Shown here in pieces: positions 44,094 to 52,663 of a DNA stretch of 62,352 nucleotides. This DNA comes from Lachnospiraceae bacterium (GTDB taxonomy: Bacteria; Bacillota; Clostridia; Lachnospirales; Lachnospiraceae): assembly GCA_017614155.1 (NCBI GenBank), contig JAGACK010000043.1, positions 1 to 62,352 of the forward strand, given 5' to 3'. A program made the position numbers and the translations under genes. Position 1 is the stretch's first letter; every line of letters begins with the position of its first letter. A model generated the notes under the pieces. It made no database searches, was not told the origin of the DNA, and saw only the letters and a list, made by a program, of their open reading frames with translations.

Positions 44094-44399
44094 ATGTTAA
44101 GTATTGATTATACGGAAAACGGCGCTGACGCAAAGCTTGCGCTTGAGGGCAGGCTTGATGCCAATACTTCAAAGGATCTGAAGACAAAGGTCGGCGAGAT
44201 CCCGGAGAGCATCCTGAATATTGATATGGATATCTCCAAACTGGAGTATACATCTTCAGCAGGACTGAGGGTGGTGCTGCAGCTTCACAACCAGCTCAAT
44301 CAGCGCGGAGGGAAGCTTGTGATCTCCCATCCGAATGAAGTCATATCTGAGGTGTTTGAGGATACCGGACTTTCGGACTGCCTGAATATCGTCAGATGA
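44094..44399 (+). CDS. STAS-domain anti-anti-sigma factor-like protein (second)
   Basis: A 101-residue SpoIIAA/RsbV-like protein. The serine in LEYTSSAGLRVVLQLHNQ is the expected phosphorylation site. It is related to but clearly different from the copy at 40213. It overlaps the next phosphatase gene by 4 bases, so the two proteins are made together. The cluster thus has two STAS-phosphatase pairs. Confidence 0.9.
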   Translation: MLSIDYTENGADAKLALEGRLDANTSKDLKTKVGEIPESILNIDMDISKLEYTSSAGLRVVLQLHNQLNQRGGKLVISHPNEVISEVFEDTGLSDCLNIVR

Positions 44400-46258
44400 A
44401 ATATCAGAGAAAAAAAATAAGAAAAATAGGCGACCTGATAAGGATATGCCTCTTGCAGGTCATCATCCTGGGATGTGTCATATCACATATCTGTGTGCTG
44501 GCAGTCCATATCAGCAATGAGAACCGGTATTCGTATGGCCTTATCGGTGAATTTGTGGATGATGTCGGGCGGGATGTCAACGAGAGCGTTGATGAATGGA
44601 TGAAGGATGCGACTTCCAGATTTGCGGAATATCTTGAAAAACTGGAACATCTGAACAATGAATATGTTGAGGATATCGTGAGGGTCAATCCGGATTTATT
44701 GTCCGAGATGAACATCGTGGATTCAAACGGTATCATCAAGTATTCTTCCGTCCCCGAATATGTCGGCTTTGATATGGCTTCCGGAGAACAGTCCGCAGAA
44801 TTCATGTGTCTTCTGAACGGAGAAGATTATTACCAGCAGGATATCAGGGGAAATTCCTATGATGAAAGCATCAGGATGCTGTATGCGGGCAAGGCTTTTT
44901 CTGACGGCAGCGGGTTCGTTGAAATAGGGATAACCGAGGAGAAGTTTTTTGAAGGCATGTCGGAGATCCTTTCTTCTGTCGTAAAAAACAGAAGGATAGG
45001 ACTGACGGGCTGTCTGATGATAGTTGACGGAAATATGGATATCATCGGAAGCTCCGGAGAGATGTACAATGGCAGGAAATTTGATGCTCCGGGGATACTC
45101 CCGGATGACGATGGTGCGGATAAACAGTCAAAAACAAAGCTGTTCGGTCAGAAATGTTATATCGTTGCGACGAAGAGCAGTGAATTTTACATAGTGGGAT
45201 GCTATCCGGTATCGGAAGCGCGCAGGAATTATCTCATAGACAGGCTGCTCATATTCCTGATGAATGCCGCGATCTTCAGCGCTGTTTTCCTGGTCCTAAG
45301 TTTCGTGCTGAAACGGCATGTGGTACATGGGATAGAAAACATCAACGCATCGCTGTCAAGGATCACGGAGGGCGATCTGGAGGAAAAGGCGGATGTCCGT
45401 ACGTCACTGGAGTTTGGAGAACTGTCGGACGGGATCAATGATACGGTTGACAGGCTCAAGACCCTTATCGCCGAAGCGGAATCCAGGATCGACGAAGAAC
45501 TTGAGACTGCAAAAAGCATCCAGCGGGATTCGCTGCCGAAGGTGGGGGACGCCTTCAGGAAACGGACGGATTTCGGTCTGTATGCATCCATGGATACCGC
45601 AAAGCTTGTCGGCGGAGATTTCTATGATTTTTATTTCCTGCCCGGGGATATCCTTGCCGTTACCATAGCGGATGTATCGGACAAGGGAATACCGGCTGCG
45701 ATGTTCATGATGCGCGCAAAGTCGATCTTAAAGGGGCTAGCTGAGGAAGGACTTTCGATCGACAGACTGGTCACGGAGGCTAATAAAAGCCTGTGGGAGA
45801 ACAATGAGGGTGATATGTTCGTGACCGTATGGATGGGCTTTATCGAGCTTGAGACGGGAAAGGTCAGATATGTTCACGCGGGACATACCTGTCCGGTCAG
45901 GTTTAATAAAGACGGCGCAGAGCTTGTCAAACAGAAGAGGGAGCTGCTCGTGGGAGGTATGCCGGATGCAGCCTATCACGAGCAGGAGATGACCCTGAAA
46001 CCGGGAGATACGTTGCTGCTGTATACTGACGGGGTCACTGAAGCTGTTGACAGGAATAAAGAGGAATTCGGTTACGACCGTCTGCTTGAGCTGCTTTCCG
46101 GCATGCCCGACAGGGATGAGGATACGGATCCGAGCGGATACTGTCAGATGGTATGCGAAAGAGTGCATGAGGAAGTGATGAGTTTTGCCGAAGGTGAACC
46201 GCAGGCAGATGATATAACGATGCTTTGTGTAAGATACGAAGGAAAAAGAGGGAGGTAA
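44396..46258 (+). CDS. Membrane SpoIIE-family PP2C phosphatase with extracytoplasmic sensor and HAMP (second)
   Basis: A 620-residue protein. One membrane helix (~17-38) is followed by an outer domain of ~240 residues, the second helix (LLIFLMNAAIFSAVFLVLSF), a HAMP linker (INASLSRITEGDLEEKADV) and a coiled coil. The PP2C domain has AKLVGGDFYDFYF, DVSDKGIPAAMFM, HAGHTCPV and QADDITML. The outer domain has the pattern of Cache-type sensors (NEYVEDIVRVNPDLLSEMNI, DSNGIIKYSS). It is therefore better suited than the first phosphatase to detect a small external ligand. Its target is likely the STAS protein encoded just before it. Confidence 0.9.
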   Translation: MKYQRKKIRKIGDLIRICLLQVIILGCVISHICVLAVHISNENRYSYGLIGEFVDDVGRDVNESVDEWMKDATSRFAEYLEKLEHLNNEYVEDIVRVNPDLLSEMNIVDSNGIIKYSSVPEYVGFDMASGEQSAEFMCLLNGEDYYQQDIRGNSYDESIRMLYAGKAFSDGSGFVEIGITEEKFFEGMSEILSSVVKNRRIGLTGCLMIVDGNMDIIGSSGEMYNGRKFDAPGILPDDDGADKQSKTKLFGQKCYIVATKSSEFYIVGCYPVSEARRNYLIDRLLIFLMNAAIFSAVFLVLSFVLKRHVVHGIENINASLSRITEGDLEEKADVRTSLEFGELSDGINDTVDRLKTLIAEAESRIDEELETAKSIQRDSLPKVGDAFRKRTDFGLYASMDTAKLVGGDFYDFYFLPGDILAVTIADVSDKGIPAAMFMMRAKSILKGLAEEGLSIDRLVTEANKSLWENNEGDMFVTVWMGFIELETGKVRYVHAGHTCPVRFNKDGAELVKQKRELLVGGMPDAAYHEQEMTLKPGDTLLLYTDGVTEAVDRNKEEFGYDRLLELLSGMPDRDEDTDPSGYCQMVCERVHEEVMSFAEGEPQADDITMLCVRYEGKRGR

Positions 46259-46261
46259 AAA

Positions 46262-48004
46262 GTGGAACTGAAGCGTGAAGATATCATGAATTATGCCGGA
46301 AAGGCAAAGGAATTTGTGATGAACGAAGCCATACTGAAGATCCTAATCTTCAGGGGCAGAAAAGCGATGAAGGATCTGGATAATAACAGCAGAAGAGCCG
46401 TGGCGCTCTCCGAAGAGACCCTGCTGAAGCTTCTGGATGCCAATAAGGACACGGAGTACGGAAAAAAATACGGCTTTGCGGACATTCACAGTGTTGATGA
46501 ATACAGGAAAAAGGTGCCGCTTTCCACTTATGATGATTATGAGCCGTATGTCAGACGCATGGTGGACAACAATGAACAGGGGCTGATAAGCTGCGAAGCA
46601 CCTGAGCATTATGCCTTAAGCTCCGGCAGCATAGGGGTTCCCAAGCATATACCGGTAGTAAAAGCCGAGCTTGATAAATACGGAAAATACGGTACGGCCA
46701 TGTGCTTTGGTGTAATGGACGAATACTACAGGAATACCACGGGAAGATCCTTTAAGTCCGGCTTCGGAGTGAACTGCGTCGAACTGAAATTTCAGGAAAC
46801 AAAATACGGAGTGCCCAAGGGAGCTATATCCGGCAATACCATGAAACAGGTAAAGGATATGACAAAATACTTTATGGAGCCGCCGTGGGATGTGATAAAT
46901 CCGCAGGCCAATATGGACCTGAAGTATCTCCGTGCCAGATATGCTCTTGAAAGGAAGGATATCGTCTTTATGGATGCCGCGTTCATGACGGCTTTGGTCG
47001 ATCTCATCGATTACATGAGGGCTAACTGGGAGATGCTGGTAAAGGATATCTATCACGGCAGGATCAATAAGGAGGTGGATATCCCGCAGGAATGGCGCGA
47101 GAAATTTGAAGCCGGCATGAAGCCGAACCCGAAGAGAGCAAAAGAACTTGCGCGCGAGTTTAAGAAGGGCTCGGACCGGCTGATCCCCAGGATCTGGCCC
47201 GATATACAGTTCATCGGCAGCATAGGCACGGGAGGATTCTTTACCTACAGCAAAAAGATGAGAAGATATACCGGCAGGAATGTTCCTTTTAACAATCTTT
47301 CCTATGCAGCATCCGAGGGTCTGTTCGCCACTGCAAGGCATGCCGGGGATACATCCTATGTGCTGATACCTGACGGGGGATTCTACGAATTTATACCGGC
47401 AAAGAATGATGATGATTCACAGATCCTTACGATCGACCAGCTCGAAGAGGGCGAGGATTACGAGATCATAATCACAAACCTTTCCGGATTTTACCGCTAC
47501 CGCATAAAGGATGTCATAAGGGTCACGGGATTCTATAACGAGTCGCCCATGGTCCAGTTCGTATACCGCAAGAGCCAGATGCTCTCCATCGCCGGTGAAA
47601 AGACCAACGAAGAGGCTGTGCGCTGGTCGATCGAACAGTTTATGAAAGATACCGGACTTGTGGTTAACGATTACAGTGTTTTCGCAAATACGGATACCCA
47701 GCCGGGACACTATACCTTCTACATGGAGCCTGACAGGGTCGTGCCGAAGGAGGATCTGAAAAAATACAGGGATGCCATCGAGGAAAGGATGATGCAGGCA
47801 AATCCGTCCTACGGCAACAAGATCAGGACGGGAGTGCTATCACCCATGGAACTGAAATTTGTTCAGCTTGAATCCTACCAGCTTTACCGTGACATGATGA
47901 TCACAAAGGGTACTTCAGCAAATCAGCTGAAACCCGTGAGGGTCATCGACACGCCGGTCAAGCTCCGCTTCTTTAACAGGGTTGTAGAGGAGTACGAGGA
48001 TTAA
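46262..48004 (+). CDS. GH3-family acyl-adenylating protein (first)
   Basis: A 580-residue protein of the GH3 auxin-responsive-promoter family, an ANL-like adenylase that in plants conjugates carboxylic acids to amino acids. Visible motifs are LSSGSIGVPKHIPV (ATP phosphate loop), the YAASEGLFA region and YRYRIKDVIRVTGF, followed by a C-terminal domain with GEKTNEEAV. The start is GTG 46262, preceded by GGGAGG. It has no carrier-protein domain. Bacterial members are poorly known; here it may acylate or amidate a peptide or make a small acyl-amino acid. It lies in one run of genes with the phosphatase upstream. Confidence 0.88.
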   Translation: MELKREDIMNYAGKAKEFVMNEAILKILIFRGRKAMKDLDNNSRRAVALSEETLLKLLDANKDTEYGKKYGFADIHSVDEYRKKVPLSTYDDYEPYVRRMVDNNEQGLISCEAPEHYALSSGSIGVPKHIPVVKAELDKYGKYGTAMCFGVMDEYYRNTTGRSFKSGFGVNCVELKFQETKYGVPKGAISGNTMKQVKDMTKYFMEPPWDVINPQANMDLKYLRARYALERKDIVFMDAAFMTALVDLIDYMRANWEMLVKDIYHGRINKEVDIPQEWREKFEAGMKPNPKRAKELAREFKKGSDRLIPRIWPDIQFIGSIGTGGFFTYSKKMRRYTGRNVPFNNLSYAASEGLFATARHAGDTSYVLIPDGGFYEFIPAKNDDDSQILTIDQLEEGEDYEIIITNLSGFYRYRIKDVIRVTGFYNESPMVQFVYRKSQMLSIAGEKTNEEAVRWSIEQFMKDTGLVVNDYSVFANTDTQPGHYTFYMEPDRVVPKEDLKKYRDAIEERMMQANPSYGNKIRTGVLSPMELKFVQLESYQLYRDMMITKGTSANQLKPVRVIDTPVKLRFFNRVVEEYED

Positions 48005-48018
48005 TAAGGAGGATCACA

Positions 48019-49758
48019 ATGGGAGATTTTAAAGACAAACTCATAGCGAGCGCCCCGGTAAACAATGCCCTTAAGCTTGCGCTGAAGGCACCGTTCCCTA
48101 AAAGGAAGCTTCATGAGCTGTTTGAGGAAGCAGGAAAGGAACAGCTGTCTGCTTTGATGCTGAAACTGAACTATTATGATTTCATCAGGGCAGAGAGGGC
48201 TCTTTATGAGCATCCCGGGATCACCCAGAAAAAGGTGCTCCAGGAGATGTTGAGGGCTTCAAGGGACACCGTTATAGGAAAAAAATATGATTTCAAAAAC
48301 ATCAGATCGGTGGATGAGTTCAGGGAAAAGGTTCCTCTCAGCACCTGGGAGGATTATGAGGAGTATTCGAACCGTCTGGCAAAGGGTGAAAGCGATATCC
48401 TCTTTCCCGGAAAGGCTACCTTCTTTTACAGGACTTCGGGAACTACGGCAAATTTTAAGTTCATACCGGAAAGCGAAAGAGAGGGACTGGCCAGAAAAGC
48501 CCTTACTCAGGCAAGGAATGCAGAGAGAGTGGTCGTATCCTCGCTGGGAGCGATACACAGGGTATTTGCTTTCTTTAACAGATCGGATATCGATATGACT
48601 GAAGGCGGGATCCCCCGCGGGACTGCATCCGGCAGGACACCACAGCTTCAGGATGCAAAGCTCTTAAAAAGGCTGGCTTATTCTCCGCAGATAGTAGAGG
48701 AATTTGAGGCTGAGGAGCTTCATTATATGATGATGCGCTGCACGCTGGTCTATGACGATGTGACTGCCATCCTCGGCAACAACGCAAAAATGATGACCGG
48801 ACTTATTTATTTTGCAAAGGAACATGCGGAAGAGATCATTGAGGACATACGCAAAGGAACCAGCAAATATCCGATGTCGGATGTTCTTAAAGAACAGGAA
48901 AAGGATGCGCTTAAACCCAATCCCGAAAGGGCGGAGCAGCTGCAGAAGCTTTTAAGAGAGGATAAGTTCACGCCCAGGTATTACTGGCCGAATCTTCTGA
49001 GCATCGGATTCTGGCTGGGCGGAAGCGTGGGAGTCCATGTCGATGAGATCAGGAAACTGCTGCCGGAAAAGGCAAAATATGTGGATGTAGGATACGGATC
49101 GAGTGAGGCAAAGATCAATATACCCATGGCCGAGGATACCCCGGCCGGCCCTCTTTCGATATTCTCGAGCTTTTACGAGTTTATCCCGGAAGAAGGAGGA
49201 GATCCTCTCCTTGCACATGAGCTTGAGGACGGAAAGAATTATGAGATCGTCCTTACAACCTACGGAGGACTTTACCGTTACCGTCTCAGGGATATGATCC
49301 ATGTAGAAGGCTTTACCGGAAAAACGCCGAATATCTATTTCCTTACAAAGACTTCCGATGTGGCAAATCTCGGACAGGAAAAGATACCGGGAGTACTGCT
49401 TATGGAAGCGATACAGAAGACTGTGGAACGATCGGGCTTCGGCTTCAGGACGGCGCAGGTATTTACCGACCCGGATACGATGTCATATGTCATATGCATA
49501 GAGACGGATAAAAAACCGGAAGACCTTCAGGCCTTCAATGAGACAATGGAAGAGAGTCTTCAGTCCGAGCTTGACCAGTACAGGAATTATCGCACCAGGG
49601 TTCTGAACAGGTGCGATCTGGCGATCATGAAGGATGGATGGCTGGAAAGTCTGATGAAAAAGCATGCGAAGGGCAACGCAACGGCGGCGCAGGTGAAGAT
49701 ACCGGTGGTGATCAGCAGCATGCCTGACGCAGAGTGGATACAGGAGTGCACCAGATGA
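48019..49758 (+). CDS. GH3-family acyl-adenylating protein (second)
   Basis: A 579-residue paralogue-like protein of the same family. Motifs are YRTSGTTANFKFIPES (phosphate loop), DVGYGSSEAKINIP and YRYRLRDMIHVEGFTGKTPN, with LGQEKIPGVLLMEAI in the C-terminal part. The first GH3 protein matches it in length and motif order but is clearly diverged from it, so the two may act on different acids or in sequence. AAGGAGG precedes ATG 48019. The stop overlaps the CapA-like gene start. Confidence 0.88.
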   Translation: MGDFKDKLIASAPVNNALKLALKAPFPKRKLHELFEEAGKEQLSALMLKLNYYDFIRAERALYEHPGITQKKVLQEMLRASRDTVIGKKYDFKNIRSVDEFREKVPLSTWEDYEEYSNRLAKGESDILFPGKATFFYRTSGTTANFKFIPESEREGLARKALTQARNAERVVVSSLGAIHRVFAFFNRSDIDMTEGGIPRGTASGRTPQLQDAKLLKRLAYSPQIVEEFEAEELHYMMMRCTLVYDDVTAILGNNAKMMTGLIYFAKEHAEEIIEDIRKGTSKYPMSDVLKEQEKDALKPNPERAEQLQKLLREDKFTPRYYWPNLLSIGFWLGGSVGVHVDEIRKLLPEKAKYVDVGYGSSEAKINIPMAEDTPAGPLSIFSSFYEFIPEEGGDPLLAHELEDGKNYEIVLTTYGGLYRYRLRDMIHVEGFTGKTPNIYFLTKTSDVANLGQEKIPGVLLMEAIQKTVERSGFGFRTAQVFTDPDTMSYVICIETDKKPEDLQAFNETMEESLQSELDQYRNYRTRVLNRCDLAIMKDGWLESLMKKHAKGNATAAQVKIPVVISSMPDAEWIQECTR

Positions 49759-50888
49759 GCAGGATAGTATTGCGTGCGGTAGGAGACAATCTGCTGCATA
49801 AACAGGTATACAGATCGGCAAAAAAGGAAGATGGTTCCTATTGCTTTGACGGATTGTTCGAGCATGTCCTGCCTCTTATCAGGGAAGCGGACATCTCAGT
49901 CATAAACCAGGAAACGATCTATGTAAATAACAGGGACAGGATCAGCGCATTTCCGTTTTTCGGAAGTCCGACGGAAGCAGGGGATGCCATAAAAAAAGCG
50001 GGCTTTTCGGCAGTGACCCACGCATCGAATCATGCGCTTGACAAGGGATTTTCTGCCATAAAGGATACCGTGGACTTTTGGGAAAAGAGCGATGACAGCA
50101 TCGTTTTTGCCGGTGTGCATACGGATAAAAAGGACGCCGACAGGATCCGTGTGATCGACAGAAACGGGATCAGAGTCGCCATCTTAAATTACACCGGTCC
50201 ATTGAATTACCATATCATACCTCCGCTGCATCCTTATTGCGTGGATGTGATGAAGCCCTGGTCCAAAGGAAGGATAACGCGGCAGATAAGACAGGCAGGG
50301 GAAATGGCTGATGTGGTCGCTGTATTTCCGCACTGGGGCTGCGAATACCTGTATGAGCCGATCCCGGCCCAGAAGGAATGGGCGCGTTTTTTTGCGGATG
50401 CGGGCGCGGATATCATCATAGGTACACACCCGCATGTACTGCAGTACAGGGAGACTATCGTGTCGGCTGACGGAAGGGAAGTGCCCTGTCTGTATTCGCT
50501 GGGTAATTTTGTCTCGTGCCAGATTAATCAGGGAACCATGCTGGGCGGGATGGCGGATGTGTCTGTTGTGAAGGAAAACGGAAAGATCACAGTGGAAAAG
50601 GCGGATATCATTCCCCTTGTTACCCATACAGATGAGAATTATTCGTTTTTCACGACCTATCCCTTAAGCGAGTACAACGATGAACTTGCTTCCAAAAACA
50701 AGATCTTTGCCATGATGAAAAAAAACAACGGATGGGATGTGAACATGGAATATCTGACAAAGCTCTTTGAAGACATCATGGAAAAGAGGGCGATGGAGAC
50801 CAGTATCTACAAATCACCAAAGGATATCAGAAAACATAACAGACGCGCCGTGATAAATGCGATAACCGGCAGGAACAGCAAAGGATAA
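49755..50888 (+). CDS. CapA/PgsA-family metallophosphatase-like protein
   Basis: A 377-residue protein. The family blocks GDNLLH, INQETIY, ASNHALDKG, FPHWGCEY, GTHPHVLQ and SLGNFVSCQ are all present, with their metal-ligand residues. CapA relatives take part in poly-glutamate capsule synthesis or export, and others have unknown roles. No signal peptide is seen at the chosen start, ATG 49755, which overlaps the GH3 stop (ATGA). A long upstream start is inside the previous gene and was rejected. Its role beside GH3 proteins and peptide genes is unknown. Confidence 0.88.
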   Translation: MSRIVLRAVGDNLLHKQVYRSAKKEDGSYCFDGLFEHVLPLIREADISVINQETIYVNNRDRISAFPFFGSPTEAGDAIKKAGFSAVTHASNHALDKGFSAIKDTVDFWEKSDDSIVFAGVHTDKKDADRIRVIDRNGIRVAILNYTGPLNYHIIPPLHPYCVDVMKPWSKGRITRQIRQAGEMADVVAVFPHWGCEYLYEPIPAQKEWARFFADAGADIIIGTHPHVLQYRETIVSADGREVPCLYSLGNFVSCQINQGTMLGGMADVSVVKENGKITVEKADIIPLVTHTDENYSFFTTYPLSEYNDELASKNKIFAMMKKNNGWDVNMEYLTKLFEDIMEKRAMETSIYKSPKDIRKHNRRAVINAITGRNSKG

Positions 50889-50893
50889 AGGAA

Positions 50894-52633
50894 ATGGTCA
50901 AGTTTTATTGGAGATACCTGAAAGAGAAGAAAAGCATTCTCTTTCTGAATATTTTTTTCGTGGCGCTGCAGATAGTGATACAGACTGTGTTTTTGATGAG
51001 GGAGATGAAGAACATCATCGAAAACGGCGTCGGAAGACAGGACATGGCATATATATACCAGTCGGGTTTACGTATGCTGATTTACACTCTCCTGGTCGGT
51101 CTATGCACAGTGGCCGCATCATACTTCAGTGCGAAGATAGTGGCCTATGTTACATGCCGTGTAAGGGAAGACTGCTATGACAAGGTGCTGAGGCTTTCGC
51201 CCCAGGAGATGTCAAAGTTCGGAGAGTCTACCCTGCAGATGAGGACGATCACCGATGCCACTCAGATACAGATCCTGCTCATCAATATGATGAGGACCAG
51301 CCTCATGGTGCCCATCATCATCATCTGCATGCTGATCCTGATCTTTGCGATGAACAGGGTCATCTTTCTCATCCTTCTTGCATTTTTTGCGCTGACGGTC
51401 TTTGTCCTTGTTTATCTGGGGATCCGTTCAAAGCCTCTTTTTGAGCTGCTCCAGGTAAAGACTGACAGGTTCAATATGCTGATGCGTGAAAAGATCACGG
51501 GCGTCAGGCCGATCCGTGCTTTTGTCAACGAAGATCTCGAGGCGGAAAGGACGGGAGAGGCAAATGAGGAGATATTTGATACTGCGATAAAGGCAAACGA
51601 CAGGATCAATTTTCTGTCACCGCTTTCACTGATCCTCATGAACTGGGCGGTCGTGATCATCTATCTGGCAGCTTCTTCACAGCTTCGGGCAGGGATGGCG
51701 AAGATAAGCGATCTGCTGCTCGTGTTCCAGTATCTGGGCTATTTTATTACAAGTCTCGGAGTGGTGCCGGTGCTGGTCAATCTGATCCCGAAGGTATCTG
51801 TCGGATGCCGGCGAATAGACGAGCTGCTAAGCGCCGATGCTGCGGCTGAGAATGTGAAGCCCGATGTTGTAAAGGGATTTCATACCGATGCCGGGGAGAT
51901 AGTGTTTGAAAATGTCATCTTCGGATATGCCGGCGCGGTTGAAGTCATCGCAAATGTATCCTTTACGGCAAAGGCCGGAAAAACGACTGCCTTTATCGGG
52001 ACTACCGGAAGCGGCAAGACGACGATCATGAACCTCATCATGGGCTTGTACACTCCGACCTTTGGAGATATCAGGGTGGACGGAGTATCTTTAAGGGATA
52101 TGGATCTGAAGGACTACAGGAAGAATCTGTCCTATGCGACCCAGAAGGCGTCCGTTTTCCAGGATACGGCAAGGAATAATATAACCATGTACGACCGGGG
52201 CATGAGCGAAGAAAGGATAATGGAAGCCTGCAGGGCGGCCTGCTTTGACGAGGTGCTCGAAAAGATGCCTGACGGAATAGATACGGTAATGGCCCAGGGC
52301 GGCACGAACATCTCCGGCGGTCAGAGGCAGAGGCTTTCGCTTGCAAGGACGGTTGCAAGGGATGCCGGCATCTATATCTTTGACGACACCTTCTCGGCGC
52401 TGGATGCGGCTACCGAAAAGAAGGCAAGGGAGAGCATCAACAGGATGCTTGAAGGTAAAACCGTTCTGATGGTGGCGCAGAAGGTCTCAACTATCATGGA
52501 TGCCGATCAGATCATTGTGCTTGACAGGGGAAAGATAGCCGGCATGGGAAGACATGAGGAACTCCTGAAATCCTGCAGCGAATACAGGGAGATATACGAA
52601 ACCCAGAATTATGCTGCATCACACGATGCATAA
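50894..52633 (+). CDS. ABC exporter half, degenerate catalytic site (heterodimer subunit 1)
   Basis: A 579-residue half-transporter with six membrane helices and an ATPase domain. Walker A is GTTGSGKTT and the signature ISGGQRQRLS. Walker B reads IYIFDDTFSALD, with Asp where the catalytic Glu normally lies, and the switch His is replaced by Gln (MVAQKVST). This is the degenerate site of a heterodimeric exporter such as TM287/288 or BmrCD. The next gene supplies the intact partner, 30 bases downstream. It may export or detoxify the product of the cluster. Confidence 0.9.
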   Translation: MVKFYWRYLKEKKSILFLNIFFVALQIVIQTVFLMREMKNIIENGVGRQDMAYIYQSGLRMLIYTLLVGLCTVAASYFSAKIVAYVTCRVREDCYDKVLRLSPQEMSKFGESTLQMRTITDATQIQILLINMMRTSLMVPIIIICMLILIFAMNRVIFLILLAFFALTVFVLVYLGIRSKPLFELLQVKTDRFNMLMREKITGVRPIRAFVNEDLEAERTGEANEEIFDTAIKANDRINFLSPLSLILMNWAVVIIYLAASSQLRAGMAKISDLLLVFQYLGYFITSLGVVPVLVNLIPKVSVGCRRIDELLSADAAAENVKPDVVKGFHTDAGEIVFENVIFGYAGAVEVIANVSFTAKAGKTTAFIGTTGSGKTTIMNLIMGLYTPTFGDIRVDGVSLRDMDLKDYRKNLSYATQKASVFQDTARNNITMYDRGMSEERIMEACRAACFDEVLEKMPDGIDTVMAQGGTNISGGQRQRLSLARTVARDAGIYIFDDTFSALDAATEKKARESINRMLEGKTVLMVAQKVSTIMDADQIIVLDRGKIAGMGRHEELLKSCSEYREIYETQNYAASHDA

Positions 52634-52663
52634 AGTATTTTATTAAGATATAAGAGGGTTGAG

